Shown piece after piece: positions 1 through 13,635 of a stretch of DNA of 64,000 bases. How positions within the stretch are numbered: position 1 is the stretch's first letter; each line of letters starts with the position of its first letter. Under the pieces are notes generated by a model. That model was not told the origin of the DNA, did no database searches, and saw nothing but the letters and a program-made list of their open reading frames with translations. Source of the stretch: Kitasatospora cheerisanensis KCTC 2395 (GTDB taxonomy: Bacteria > Actinomycetota > Actinomycetes > Streptomycetales > Streptomycetaceae); contig NZ_KK853997.1 in the NCBI RefSeq assembly GCF_000696185.1, forward strand, positions 2,170,761 to 2,234,760. The letters run 5' to 3'. The translations under genes and the position numbers were made by a program.

Positions 1-2
1 TG

Positions 3-359
3 ATCGCCCGCTTCCGCTCCCGCTGCACCCCGGACGGCCGGTACGGCGTCTGGGCCGCCGAGATCCGCGAGACCGGCGTGATCGCCGGGACCGTCCTGCT
101 GATCCCGATCCCGGACGGCGACGGCGAGATCGAGATCGGCTGGCACTTCCACCCGGACAGCTGGGGCCACGGCTACGCCACCGAGGCCGCCGCCGCCGTC
201 CGGGATCGCGCCCTCGCCGCCGGGCTGCCCGAACTCCACGCCGTCGTCCGCCCCGGCAACACCCGTTCCCTCGCCCTCTGCCACCGCCTCGGCATGACCC
301 CCCTGGGCCGCACCGACCGCTGGTACGGCACCGAGCTGGAGGTCTTCCGGCAGGGCTGA
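3..359 (+). CDS. GNAT-family N-acetyltransferase, 5' end outside the window
   Basis: The reading frame is open from the first bases of the window to a TGA at 357-359, so only the C-terminal 118 residues are visible. They resemble the RimJ/RimL type of GNAT acetyltransferase: strand and turn GWHFHPDSWGHGYATEA is the acetyl-CoA pyrophosphate-binding region, followed by a helix and the typical ending with RPGNTRSLALCHRLGM. These enzymes move an acetyl group from acetyl-CoA to an amine on a protein terminus or small molecule; the substrate cannot be told from sequence. A GTG at 78 could be read as a start, but homologous sequence continues upstream of it, so it is internal. Convergent with the aldehyde dehydrogenase gene; a hairpin lies between them. 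Confidence 0.85.
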   Translation: MARFRSRCTPDGRYGVWAAEIRETGVIAGTVLLIPIPDGDGEIEIGWHFHPDSWGHGYATEAAAAVRDRALAAGLPELHAVVRPGNTRSLALCHRLGMTPLGRTDRWYGTELEVFRQG

Positions 360-364
360 CAGAC

Positions 365-397
365 GGCCCCGCCGCCCGGGGTGCGGGTGGCGGGGCC
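365..397. terminator. Hairpin terminator between convergent genes
   Basis: A 9-bp perfect stem, GGCCCCGCC (365-373) with GGCGGGGCC (389-397), and a 15-nt loop. It starts six bases after the acetyltransferase stop and lies just beyond the end of the aldehyde dehydrogenase gene, so it can serve both strands. No U-tract is present, as is usual in actinomycetes. Confidence 0.6.
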
Positions 398-413
398 TCG
401 TGGGGGTGCGGGG

Positions 414-1871
414 TCAGAACGGGAAGCGGGAGCGGCCGTGCTGGATGGAGATCCACTTGACGGTGGTGAAGGCGTCCACGCTGGTGTCGCCGTTCAGGCG
501 GCCGAGGCCGGAGTTCTTCTGGCCGCCGAACGGCACGATGGGCTCGTCCGCGATGGTGCCGTCGTTGACGTGGATCATGCCGGTGTCGATGCGCTGGGCG
601 AACCTGACGCCGCGTTCGATGTCGGCGGTGTGGACGGCGCCGGAGAGACCGAAGGGGGTGTCGTTGGCGATCCGGACGGCCTCGTCCTCGCCGTCGAAGG
701 GGATCAGCAGGGCGACCGGGCCGAACACCTCGCGGTGCAGGATCGGCGCGTCGGCCGGGATGTCGGTGAGGACGGTCGGCTTGACCAGGGTGCCGACGGT
801 CGCGCCGTGCAGCAGCGGGCGGGCGCCGCCGGCGATCGCCTGGTCGACCTCGGCGGTGATCGCCTCGGCCTGTGCGGAGTTGATGAGCGGTCCGATCTGG
901 GTGGCCGGGTCGGACGGGTCGCCGGCCCGCAGCGAGGCGACCTTCGCGGTGAACTTCTCGCTGAACTCGGCGAACAGGCTGCGGTCGACCAGGATCCGGT
1001 TGGCGGCCATGCAGATCTGGCCCTGGTGGGTGTAGCGGCTGGCGACGGCGGCGTCCACCGCGTAGTCGAGGTCGGCGTCGTCGAGCACCACCAGGGCGCT
1101 GTTGCCGCCGAGTTCGAGCACGGTCCGCTTGAGGTGGCTGGCGGCGACGGTGGCGACGTGCCGGCCGACGCTGTCGGAGCCGGTGAAGGCGATGACCTTC
1201 GGCACCGGGTGCTCGATGAACGCGTCGCCGATCTCGGCGATGTCGGTGAGCACCACGTTCAGCAGGCCGGCGGGCAGCCCGGCCTCCTCGAAGATCTTGG
1301 CGATCAGGGTGCCGCCGGCCACCGGCGCGTCCTGGTGCGGCTTGAGGACGACCGCGTTGCCGAGCGCGAGCGCGGGCGCGACGGCCTTCAGCGACAGGAA
1401 GACGGGCGCGTTGAACGGGCTGATCACGCCGACCACGCCGACCGGCAGCCGGTAGAGGCGGTTCTCCTTGCCGGGCACGGGCGAGGCCAGGATCCGGCCC
1501 TCGGCGCGCAGCGCCACCGCCATCGCCTCGCGGAGCATGTCCTTGACCAGGGCGAGTTCGAACGCGGACTTGCCGAGGGTGCCGCCGAGTTCGACGGTCA
1601 TCACCTCGAGGATCTCGGCCTCGCGGGCCTCGACCACCTGCAGCGCCCGCTCGAACACCTCTCGGCGCTGGTAGGGGCTGGCGGCGGCCCAGCCGGGCTG
1701 GGCCCGCTCGGCGGCGCGGTAGGCCTGGTCGATCTCCTCGGCGGTGGCCACCGTGAACGAGGCCAGCTTCTCCCCGCTGTACGGGTCGAGGTCCACGATG
1801 TCCCAGGAGCCGGTGCCCGGCCGCCACCGGCCGTCGATGTACTGCTGGGCGAGTTCCGCGATCAAGGACAT
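414..1871 (-). CDS. NAD(P)+-dependent aldehyde dehydrogenase (benzaldehyde/vanillin dehydrogenase-like)
   Basis: A full-length ALDH of 485 residues, cytoplasmic, oxidising an aldehyde to its acid. Key residues are visible: SPFNAP (Asn154), VVLKPH (Lys177), FTGSDSVGRHV for the dinucleotide fold, the general base Glu253 in VLELGGNSA, and the nucleophile Cys287 in QGQICMA. The overall sequence resembles benzaldehyde or vanillin dehydrogenases more than betaine-aldehyde dehydrogenases; the true substrate is not known. I chose the ATG at 1871 because GAGAGG lies about 7 nt before it; another ATG 14 codons upstream (1913) has no comparable site. The gene follows the XRE regulator gene by 54 bp in the same direction, so the two may form one transcript and the regulator may control it. 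Confidence 0.9.
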   Translation of the reverse strand: MSLIAELAQQYIDGRWRPGTGSWDIVDLDPYSGEKLASFTVATAEEIDQAYRAAERAQPGWAAASPYQRREVFERALQVVEAREAEILEVMTVELGGTLGKSAFELALVKDMLREAMAVALRAEGRILASPVPGKENRLYRLPVGVVGVISPFNAPVFLSLKAVAPALALGNAVVLKPHQDAPVAGGTLIAKIFEEAGLPAGLLNVVLTDIAEIGDAFIEHPVPKVIAFTGSDSVGRHVATVAASHLKRTVLELGGNSALVVLDDADLDYAVDAAVASRYTHQGQICMAANRILVDRSLFAEFSEKFTAKVASLRAGDPSDPATQIGPLINSAQAEAITAEVDQAIAGGARPLLHGATVGTLVKPTVLTDIPADAPILHREVFGPVALLIPFDGEDEAVRIANDTPFGLSGAVHTADIERGVRFAQRIDTGMIHVNDGTIADEPIVPFGGQKNSGLGRLNGDTSVDAFTTVKWISIQHGRSRFPF

Positions 1872-1925
1872 CTGATCCCTCTCGGTGGTGATCACCTGCT
1901 GACGGATCATCATCTTAATTGCGGG

Positions 1926-2795
1926 CTAGCCCTCTTGGAGGATCTCCGCCAGAAGCGACCTGGTCTCCTCCTCGGACAGCGCCGCCGCCGACACCCGGTC
2001 CAGCGCGGCCGTGTACTCGGCGACCTCGCTCGGCTTGTCCAGGTACAGCGCGGTGGTGAACTGCTCCACGTACACCACGTCCGCCAGGTCCGGCTCGGGG
2101 AAGGACAGCACGGTGAACGCCCCGCTGTCCGCCGCCAGCGCGCCCATGCCCAGCGGCAGCACCCGCAGCCCGATGGTCTCCCGCAGCGACAGCTCGGCCA
2201 GCCGCGCCAGCTGACCGCGCATCACCTCCGGCCCGCCGCACGGCCGGCGCAGCGCCGTCTCGTCGACGATCAGGTCCAGCCGGGCGGTGGTGTCGGGCGC
2301 GAGGTAGCGCTCCTGGCGGCGCAGCCGGACGGCCGCCCGGCGGGCGATCTCCTCCTCGGGCACGCCCGGGCTGCCGGCCCGCATCACCGCGTGCACGTAC
2401 TCCGGGGTCTGCAGCAGCCCGGGCACGAACTGCACCTCGTAGCTGCGCACCAGGTTCGCCGCGTCCTCCAGGTTGAGGTACGTCTGGAACCAGCCGGGGA
2501 TGACGTCCCCGTAGCCGTGCCACCAGGCCGGGGCGTTGGTCTCGCCGACCAGCCCGAGCAGCGCGGCGCGGGACTGCTCGTCCTCCACGCCGTACAGCGT
2601 CAACAGGTCCGCCACGTCACGCTGCTTGAAGCCGACCCGGCCGAGTTCCATCCGGCTGATCTTCGACTCCGAGGCGCGGATCGAGTAGCCCGCGTCCTCC
2701 CTGGTCACGCCGCGGGCCTCGCGCAGCCGGCGCAACTGGGCGCCCAACTGGATGCGACGAGCGGTCGCACCGCTGCCCGTCTGCAGGCCCGTCAT
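1926..2795 (-). CDS. XRE-type DNA-binding regulator with C-terminal DUF5753-like domain
   Basis: A 289-residue regulator. The N-terminal third holds a lambda-repressor-type helix-turn-helix (RRLREARGVTREDAG, then RASESKISRMELGR). The rest matches the DUF5753 domain of the large actinomycete family in which the helix-turn-helix protein usually has a small DUF397 partner: the sections VQFVPGLLQTPEYVHAVM and the late LPEP/VVYVEQFTTALYLDKP region are typical. No DUF397 gene is next to it here; instead an aldehyde dehydrogenase follows. The ATG at 2795 has GGAGG about 6 nt upstream; the frame is open further upstream but without a better start. The target operator is unknown. Confident in family, not in what it regulates. 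Confidence 0.88.
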   Translation of the reverse strand: MTGLQTGSGATARRIQLGAQLRRLREARGVTREDAGYSIRASESKISRMELGRVGFKQRDVADLLTLYGVEDEQSRAALLGLVGETNAPAWWHGYGDVIPGWFQTYLNLEDAANLVRSYEVQFVPGLLQTPEYVHAVMRAGSPGVPEEEIARRAAVRLRRQERYLAPDTTARLDLIVDETALRRPCGGPEVMRGQLARLAELSLRETIGLRVLPLGMGALAADSGAFTVLSFPEPDLADVVYVEQFTTALYLDKPSEVAEYTAALDRVSAAALSEEETRSLLAEILQEG

Positions 2796-2921
2796 GCAAA
2801 CCTCCGCCCCGAACCAACAGTTGGACCCCGTGGGATGCAGTCTGCCACTGCGCGACGACACTCCGCGAGGGCCTTCCGGCATTTGGCCAAGCCGTTGCAC
2901 AGTTGTGTGTTTCACACCCGG

Positions 2922-5582
2922 TCAGGAGAGCGCCGGCAGCACCCCGGCGAGATCGGTCCGCGAGCTCACCCCGAGCTTCGGATACGCCTTGTACAGGTGG
3001 TGGCCGACGGTGCGGGCGCTCAGGAACAGCTGCGCCGCGATGTCCCGGTTGGACAGGCCCTGCGCGGCCAGCCGGACGATCTGCGACTCCTGCGGGGTCA
3101 GGCCCGCCACCGCGCCTGCCGGGCCGCGCGCGGCGGGCGCGCCGGCGGCGTCCAGCTCCAGCCGGGCCCGCTCCGCCCAGGGCAGCGCGCCCAGCTGACG
3201 CAGCGTCCGCTCGGCCGCCCGCAGCGGCACCCGGGCCTCCGCCTTCCGCCGGCCCCGGCGCAGCCACTCGCCGTACAGCAGTTCGGTGCGGGCCTGCTCC
3301 CACGGGCGCGGCTGCTCGGCGTGCCGGGCCAGCGCCGACAGGTAGAACTGCTCCGCCAGCTCGTCGGGGGCGAGCAGCGCGTGGCAGCGGTCGACCAGCG
3401 CCCGCGCCCACGGCCGGCCGCTGCGCCGCGCCCAGTGCTCGAACCGGTCCAGCGGCCCGGCGACCTCCTCGGCCCGGCGCAGCCGCACCGCGGCCTCCAC
3501 CAGGTCCGGCACCGAACGGGTCGCCGAGATGTGGAAGTTCTGCCCGCCGCCGGCCAGCGCCGCCAGCTGCCCGAACGCGTCCTCGGCCCGGCCCGCGCCC
3601 AACTCCAGCACGCCGAGCGCCCACTGCGCCCACGGCAGCCCGGCGGCGCCCCGGGCCCGTGCCAGGCCCGCGTGCTCGCGGCACCGGGCGTCCGCGCCGC
3701 GCGCCGCCGCCGCGTAGGCCAGGAAGCCGTGCAACTGGCCGGTCCACTGCGGCTGCCCGCAGTCCTCGGCGAGCCGCAGCGCCTCCCCGGCGTGCTCCTC
3801 GGCGGCGCCCGGGCGCCCCTCGAACAGCTCGGCCTCGGCGAGGAAGAACAGCAGGGTCGGCAGCGTGCCGAACGCGCCGCCCTCGCGGGCCTCCCGGACC
3901 AGCCGGCCCGCCAGCTCGCGGACCTCCTCGTCCCGGCCCGGCGCCAGCGCGGCGCCGCACGCCAGCGCCAGGTCCACCGGCGCGGCCGCCCCGGCGGCCC
4001 GGGCCGCCCGCTCGGTCTCCGCCAGCGTCGGCCCGTCCGGCGCCTCGCCGAGCGCCGCGTCCAGGTAGGCCGCCACCGGCCGCAGCGGATCGCCCGCCGG
4101 GAGCGCGAGCGCGCCGAGCGCGGCCAGCGTGCCGCGCACCGCCTCCGCGTCCAGGTACCAGGCCGCGTGCACGGCCTGCACCAGCACCCGGGCCGCGGGG
4201 CCGGGGGCGAGCTCCGCGACCAGGCCGGCCGCCTCCGTCAGCCTGCCGTGCGCGGAGCGGTGCTCGCCGCGCCAGAACTCCGCGACGCCCCGGGCGAACA
4301 GCAGGTGCGCCCGGGTCACCGGGTCCAGGCCGGGGCCGTCCGCGGCGGCGGCCAGCGCCTCGGCCCGGCCGACCTCGCCCGCCTCCAGCGCCGCTTCGAC
4401 GGCCTCCACCGTCAACTCCCGTGCCCGCACCGGGTCCGGGCTCAGCCGGGCGGCCCGCTCGTAGGCCGCCGACGCCCCGGTGTGCCCGCCCCGGGACGCC
4501 GCCCCGGCGGCCGCCGACGCCAGCTCCTCCGCCACCGCCGCGTCCCGGCCGGTCGCCGCCAGCGCCAGGTGCCAGGCCCGCCGCAGCGGCTCCCGCTCCC
4601 CGTACGCCCGGGCCAGCCCGGCGTGCGCGGCCAGCCGGTCCACCAGCGGCGCCCGGTCCACCAGCACGGACCGCAGCAGCGGATGCCGGAACGTCAACCG
4701 GTTGCCCGCCAAGTCGACGCGCACCAGGCCCTGTTGCTCGGCCGGCGCGAGGTCCGCGACGGTCAGGCCGCACTCCCCCGCCGCCCGCAGCAGCACCTCC
4801 AGCGAGCCGGACTCCTCCAACGCGGCCAGCAGCAGCCACCGTTGGGCCCCGCCGGGCAGCCGGCTCACCTGCCCGTGGTACGTCAGCCGCAGCCGGCCCG
4901 CCGGTGGCAGCCCGCCCGCCGGGCCGCCCGCCGACAGCTCCACCAGCGCCAGCGGGTTGCCCTGAGCTGCCGTCAGCACCGGCTCGCTGTGGGCGAGTTC
5001 GGGCGCGACGGCGGCCAGCAGCTCGGCCGCGGCCTCCTCCGTCAGCGGCTCCACCCGCAGCTCCGGCAGTCCGGGCAGCTCCGGCCCGTCCGTCCGGGTC
5101 GCCAGCAGCAGCACCACCGGCTCCGCGCCCAGCCGGCGGGCCGCCACCTGGAGGGCCTCGGCGGACTCCCGGTCCACCCACTGCACGTCGTCCACCAGGC
5201 ACAGCACCGGCCCCTGCTCGGCGAGGTCCCCGAGCAGCGTCAGCACCGCCAGCCCCACCAGCAGCCGGTCCCCCGCCGGGCCGTCCGCCAGCCCCAACAC
5301 CCGCTCCAGCGCCGCCCGTTGCGGCCCCGGCAGGCCCGCGACGCCGTTCAGCACGGGCGCCAGCAGCTGGCTGAGCGCCGCGTACGGCAGCCGGGCCTCC
5401 GACTCCACGCCCGTCGCCCGCAGCACCCGGCCGGGAGCGCCCTCGGCCGCCGCGGCCAACAGCGCGCTCTTCCCGACCCCCGGCTCCCCACGCAGCACCA
5501 GCACCCCGGCCCGCCCCACGCCCGCCTCCGCCAGCAGCCGGCCGACGACCGCCTGCTCCGCCCCCCGCCCGTACAGCAGCAT
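2922..5582 (-). CDS. LuxR-family LAL regulator (AAA-like ATPase plus C-terminal LuxR helix-turn-helix)
   Basis: An 886-residue large ATP-binding regulator of the LuxR family. The N-terminus begins with LYGRGAEQ and a Walker A motif RGEPGVGKSALL (Lys38), then Walker B VLCLVDDVQWVD (126-136). The centre is helical and TPR-like. The last 60 residues form a LuxR helix-turn-helix: LTPQESQIVRLAAQGLSNRDIA followed by SARTVGHHLYKAYPKLGV. Such proteins are activators, often of secondary-metabolite or sugar-use genes, and respond to nucleotide and an unknown ligand. The gene is divergent from the SnoaL-like gene (130 bp between starts), making that gene a possible target. No recognisable biosynthetic cluster lies next to it, so its regulon cannot be named. 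Confidence 0.92.
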   Translation of the reverse strand: MLLYGRGAEQAVVGRLLAEAGVGRAGVLVLRGEPGVGKSALLAAAAEGAPGRVLRATGVESEARLPYAALSQLLAPVLNGVAGLPGPQRAALERVLGLADGPAGDRLLVGLAVLTLLGDLAEQGPVLCLVDDVQWVDRESAEALQVAARRLGAEPVVLLLATRTDGPELPGLPELRVEPLTEEAAAELLAAVAPELAHSEPVLTAAQGNPLALVELSAGGPAGGLPPAGRLRLTYHGQVSRLPGGAQRWLLLAALEESGSLEVLLRAAGECGLTVADLAPAEQQGLVRVDLAGNRLTFRHPLLRSVLVDRAPLVDRLAAHAGLARAYGEREPLRRAWHLALAATGRDAAVAEELASAAAGAASRGGHTGASAAYERAARLSPDPVRARELTVEAVEAALEAGEVGRAEALAAAADGPGLDPVTRAHLLFARGVAEFWRGEHRSAHGRLTEAAGLVAELAPGPAARVLVQAVHAAWYLDAEAVRGTLAALGALALPAGDPLRPVAAYLDAALGEAPDGPTLAETERAARAAGAAAPVDLALACGAALAPGRDEEVRELAGRLVREAREGGAFGTLPTLLFFLAEAELFEGRPGAAEEHAGEALRLAEDCGQPQWTGQLHGFLAYAAAARGADARCREHAGLARARGAAGLPWAQWALGVLELGAGRAEDAFGQLAALAGGGQNFHISATRSVPDLVEAAVRLRRAEEVAGPLDRFEHWARRSGRPWARALVDRCHALLAPDELAEQFYLSALARHAEQPRPWEQARTELLYGEWLRRGRRKAEARVPLRAAERTLRQLGALPWAERARLELDAAGAPAARGPAGAVAGLTPQESQIVRLAAQGLSNRDIAAQLFLSARTVGHHLYKAYPKLGVSSRTDLAGVLPALS

Positions 5583-5712
5583 GCCCAGCAGCCTACCTAC
5601 CCGGGCGGCCCGGCCCTACCTATGCACGACCGATTCGCCGTCCGCGCGTTCTCCGTAACTTCTTGTCCTGCAAGGAAGACCACCCGGAAGACCACCGAGG
5701 ACGGAGCACACC

Positions 5713-6078
5713 ATGGACCTGCAGAACCTCGCCGAGCGCTACCTCGCCGCCTGGAACGAGACCGACCCGGCCGCCCGCCGTAAGCTCGTCGAGGACGCCT
5801 GGGCCGCCGACGGCACCTACACCGACCCGCTGGTCGAGACCCGCGGCCACGACCAGTTCGACGCCACCCTCGCCGCCGTCCAGGCCCAGTTCGCCGGCCT
5901 GGTCTTCCGCCTCGGCGGCCCCGTCGACGCCCACCACAACGTCGCCCGCTTCACCTGGGAGCTCGCCCCCGAAGGCGCGGCGGAGGCGATCGTCATCGGC
6001 TTCGACGTCCTCACCGCGACGGAGGACGGCCGGATCGCCTCGGTGATCGGCTTCCTGGACAAGGTCCCGAGCGCCTAG
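5713..6078 (+). CDS. SnoaL-like / NTF2-fold small protein
   Basis: A 121-residue protein with the NTF2-like cone fold pattern: N-terminal helices with YLAAWNETDPAARRKLVEDAW, the motif GTYTDPLVETRGHDQF near residue 35, and late strands VARFTWELAPEG and IASVIGFLDKVP. Proteins of this type include polyketide cyclases (SnoaL), ketosteroid isomerase relatives and many uncharacterised small-ligand binders; this one is nearer the uncharacterised nuclear-transport-factor-2-like group. The ATG at 5713 has GAGGACGGAG upstream. It is divergent from the LAL regulator gene, a common layout for a regulator and its target. The enzymatic role, if any, is unknown. Confidence 0.75.
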   Translation: MDLQNLAERYLAAWNETDPAARRKLVEDAWAADGTYTDPLVETRGHDQFDATLAAVQAQFAGLVFRLGGPVDAHHNVARFTWELAPEGAAEAIVIGFDVLTATEDGRIASVIGFLDKVPSA

Positions 6079-6108
6079 GGCACCCCCCGCACCCCCCGGC
6101 AGAAACAA

Positions 6109-6151
6109 CGACGCCTGCCCTAGACCTGGTCGGGGAAAGGGGCAGGCGTCG
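6109..6151. terminator. Hairpin terminator, SnoaL-like gene / gltD
   Basis: A 12-bp perfect stem, CGACGCCTGCCC (6109-6120) with GGGCAGGCGTCG (6140-6151), and a 19-nt loop. It lies 31 bp after the SnoaL-like stop and between convergent genes, so it can end transcription from both sides. Confidence 0.75.
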
Positions 6152-6189
6152 ACCGGATCCCGGCGGCTCTGGCGGGTCGGTGTTTGTCG

Positions 6190-6216
6190 GCCGTACCCCC
6201 CGCGAGGGGGGCTGGC
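6190..6216. terminator. Second hairpin beyond gltD, GNRA-type tetraloop
   Basis: CCCCCC (6196-6201) pairs with GGGGGG (6206-6211) around a GCGA tetraloop, and outer GCC (6190-6192) can pair with GGC (6214-6216). It is the first hairpin met by transcripts leaving gltD and probably acts with the larger stem at 6109-6151. Confidence 0.55.
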
Positions 6217-6229
6217 GTTTGTGGGGTGG

Positions 6230-7682
6230 TCAGACCACCAGGGGACGGTCGGTCGGCTTGATCGGGGCGGGGAGCGGAGTCTTGCCACTCAGGTACGTGT
6301 CGACCGCCGCGGCGGCCGAACGGCCCTCCGCGATCGCCCAGACGATCAGCGACTGACCGCGACCGGCGTCACCGCAAACGTACACCCCGGGGACGTTGGT
6401 GCCGAACTTGCCGTCCCGGGCGACGTTTCCGCGCGGGTCCAGCTCGACGCCCAACTGCTCGACCAGGCCGTTCTTGACGTCCGTGCCGGTGAAGCCCATG
6501 GCCAGCGTGACCAGTTGGGCGGGGATGACCCGCTCGCTGCCCGGCACCGGCTCGAACTTGCCGTCCTTGAAGGCGACTTCGACGAGGTGCAGTTCCTGCA
6601 CGTTCCCGTCCTCGTCCCCGGCGAAGTGGGTGGTGGAGACGGAGTAGACCCGCTCGCCGCCCTCCTCGTGGGCCGAGGTGACCTTGTACGTCATCGGCAT
6701 GGTCGGCCAGGGCTGGCCGGCCGGCCGGGCCTCGGACGGCCGCGGCATGATCTCCAACTGGGTGACGGACGCCGCGCCCTGACGGTGCGCCGTGCCGACG
6801 CAGTCGGCGCCGGTGTCGCCGCCGCCGATGACCACGACGTGCTTGCCCCGGGCCGAGATCGGGGAGTCGACGTAGTCGCCCTCCTGGACCTTGTTGGCCA
6901 GCGGCAGGTACTCCATCGCCTGGTGGATGCCGTTCAACTCCCGCCCGGGGACGGGCAGGTCGCGCGCGGTGGTGGCGCCGGCGGCGATCACCACGGCGTC
7001 GAAGCGCGAGCGCAGGTCCTGCCCGGTGAGGTCGACGCCGACCTCGACGCCGGTGCGGAACCGGGTGCCCTCCGCGCGCATCTGCTCGATGCGGCGGTTG
7101 ATGTGGCGCTTCTCCATCTTGAACTCGGGGATGCCGTAACGGAGCAGCCCGCCGATCCGGTCGGCCCGCTCGTACACGACGACGGTGTGCCCGGCCCGGG
7201 TGAGCTGCTGGGCGGCGGCCAGGCCGGACGGGCCGGAGCCCACCACGGCGACGGTCTTGCCGGACAGCCGCTCCGGGACCTGCGGGGTGACCCCGCCGCG
7301 GTCCCAGGCCTTGTCGATGATGGTGACCTCGACGTTCTTGATGGTCACCGCGTCCTGGTTGATGCCGAGCACGCACGCCGACTCGCACGGAGCCGGGCAC
7401 AGGCGGCCGGTGAACTCCGGGAAGTTGTTGGTGGCGTGCAGCCGCTCGATCGCGCCGGTCCAGTCGTCCCGGTAGGCGAGGTCGTTCCACTCGGGGATCA
7501 GGTTCCCGAGCGGGCAGCCGTTGTGGCAGAACGGGATGCCGCAGTCCATGCAGCGCCCGGCCTGCTTGCCGATGATCGGAAGGAGGCTGCGCTCGACGTA
7601 GACCTCGTTCCAGTCGCGCAGTCGCACGTCCACCGGACGGCGCTCCGCCAGCTGCTTGGGCGTGGTCAGGAAGCCCTTGGGG

Positions 7683-7690
<8 letters not shown>
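6230..7690 (-). CDS. gltD: Glutamate synthase, small (beta) subunit
   Basis: The 486-residue NADPH-oxidising subunit of glutamate synthase (GOGAT). It passes electrons from NADPH via FAD to the large subunit. The N-terminal iron-sulfur region has Cys47, Cys50, Cys55 and Cys59 ([13 protein letters not shown]), and a second cysteine group [10 protein letters not shown] follows near residue 100. The FAD site is [17 protein letters not shown] and the NADPH site [15 protein letters not shown]; near the C-terminus [23 protein letters not shown] binds FAD. Length is usual for bacterial GltD. It begins with GTG at 7690 and overlaps the gltB stop by 8 bp, so translation is probably coupled to gltB. 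Confidence 0.97.
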
Positions 7691-12281
<4,591 letters not shown>

Positions 12282-12708
12282 CGGCTCTCCCGTCGTCGTG
12301 ATCAGTTGCTTGATGCAAAGGGACGACGTTGGCCCTGATGCGATTTGTCGGTGCAGGTTACATGATGCCGGTGATCCCGGGAAGTGGAATTCTGCGTCCA
12401 TATCGCGGACACAACCGCAGGTCACGGGGCGAATGGAGGGTAGGCGCAGCGTCGCGCGTCCAGTCCAGTGTGCCCGGTGCCCGGGGGGCCGAAACAGGGG
12501 CGAAACGCCCTTGGAACGATCCCCGCCGGGGGTCGGCCTGGGATTCCCCGACCCGGAGGCCGACTGCGGTTGGGATTGTGCGGGTCGGCGACCGGATGAT
12601 GAGACCAGGGCAAGGCGGCGACCCGTGCCCATGTGTGGAACATCACGCGCTGCAACGCATAGTCATGCAGAGTTCTGGGTGTTCGTACAGGCCCGTCCGG
12701 GTGGCCGG
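12282..12708. promoter_or_regulatory. 427-bp gene-free region upstream of gltB
   Basis: No convincing gene is present on either strand. As it lies upstream of gltB, it should hold the gltBD promoter. Notable short elements: TTGC-N5-GCAA at 12306-12318, about 25 nt before the gltB start; GTAAC followed after six bases by CGACA on the minus strand (12346-12361), vaguely like a GlnR half-site; and GCAT-N4-ATGC at 12657-12668 inside a region reading like a weak ARG box. The functions are guesses. No obvious riboswitch was seen. Confidence 0.4.
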
Positions 12709-13449
12709 TCAGCCGATCGCCCCGCCGATCAGCCGGCCCAGCAGGAAGGTGACGGCCGCCGCCGCGCCGCCCAGCGCCAGCTGGCGCACGCCGCTGAACC
12801 ACCAGCTGCGCGCGGTCACCCGGGCCACCACGGCACCGCAGCCGAACAGGCCGAGCACCGCCAGCAGCGCGGCCGGCCACAGCGCGGTCGCGCCGAGCAG
12901 GTAGGGCAGCACCGGCAGCAGCGCGCCGAGCGCGAAGCAGCCGAACGAGGAGACCGCGGCGACCAGCGGCGAGGGCAGGTCGTCCGGGTCGACGCCGAGC
13001 TCCTCGCGGGCGTGCACCGCCAGCGCGGTGTTCGGGTCGGCGGACAGCTGCCGGGCCACCTCGTGGGCCAGCTCCGGTTCCACGCCGCGCTCCACGTACA
13101 GCTGGGCCAGTTCGGCCAGTTCGCCGCGCGGGTTGCGCTTGAGCTCGATCCGCTCGGCCTCCAGCTCGGCCTCCACCAGCTCGCGCTGGGAGGCCACCGA
13201 GGTGTACTCGCCGGCCGCCATCGAGAACGCGCCGGCCGCCAGCCCGGCCAGGCCGGTCAGCACCACGGTGCTCGGCGTGGCCGCGCCGCCGACCACGCCG
13301 GTCATCAGCGCGAAGTTGGACACCAGGCCGTCCATCGCCCCGAAGACGGCGGGGCGCAGCCAGCCGCCGTTGACGTCCCGGTGGTGGCCGTCGGCGGGTA
13401 TCCGGGGCTGCGGGCTGTCGGTCTGCGGGTCGGCGGTGACGGTGCTCAT
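12709..13449 (-). CDS. VIT1/CCC1-family membrane protein
   Basis: A 246-residue predicted integral membrane protein of the VIT1/CCC1 (nodulin-21-like) family, which in plants and yeast moves Fe(II) or Mn(II). The family start is clear: RPAVFGAMDGLVSNFALMTGV (about 32-52) with the metal-path Asp and Met, then GAFSMAAGEYTSVASQ. A charged cytoplasmic insert (ELVEAELEAERIELKRNPRGE) separates the first two from the last three membrane segments. The ATG at 13449 has GGGGAG upstream. A strong terminator lies between lgt and this gene, so it probably has its own promoter. The bacterial function is not established. Confidence 0.85.
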   Translation of the reverse strand: MSTVTADPQTDSPQPRIPADGHHRDVNGGWLRPAVFGAMDGLVSNFALMTGVVGGAATPSTVVLTGLAGLAAGAFSMAAGEYTSVASQRELVEAELEAERIELKRNPRGELAELAQLYVERGVEPELAHEVARQLSADPNTALAVHAREELGVDPDDLPSPLVAAVSSFGCFALGALLPVLPYLLGATALWPAALLAVLGLFGCGAVVARVTARSWWFSGVRQLALGGAAAAVTFLLGRLIGGAIG

Positions 13450-13576
13450 GCTGGCGGCTCCCCTTCCGGGCACGGCGGACGACCCCCTGCGCCGGATCCC
13501 GGGCGGGCTGCTCGTGCCTCTCGAACGTAGCCGTTTGACCTGCGACTTTCCAGCAAAGTAAGCCTGCCCAAAGGCA

Positions 13577-13618
13577 GTTGGGGCCGCCCCCGCCGGCCGT
13601 GGCGGGAGCGGCCCCAAC
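13577..13618 (-). terminator. Strong hairpin terminator downstream of lgt
   Basis: GTTGGGGCCGC (13577-13587) pairs with GCGGCCCCAAC (13608-13618), and inside it CCCCGCC pairs with GGCGGG around a small loop, with a single mismatch between the two. It lies 18 bp after the TGA at 13636, the stop of the corrected lgt frame, and upstream of the VIT1-like gene; this placement supports the corrected lgt end. Confidence 0.8.
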
Positions 13619-13635
13619 GGGACCGACGGGTGTGC

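Noticed and set aside
1872..1913. Upstream ATG pair as the start of the aldehyde dehydrogenase
   Set aside because: It adds 14 residues without family similarity and lacks a ribosome-binding site, while the ATG at 1871 has one.
381..5783. 1800-residue plus-strand open frame
   Set aside because: Antisense to the aldehyde dehydrogenase, XRE and LuxR genes, with a composition typical of GC-rich shadow frames.
12422..12880. 152-residue minus-strand frame upstream of gltB
   Set aside because: No ribosome-binding site, no family, Arg/Pro-rich, and it overlaps the VIT1-like gene in another frame.
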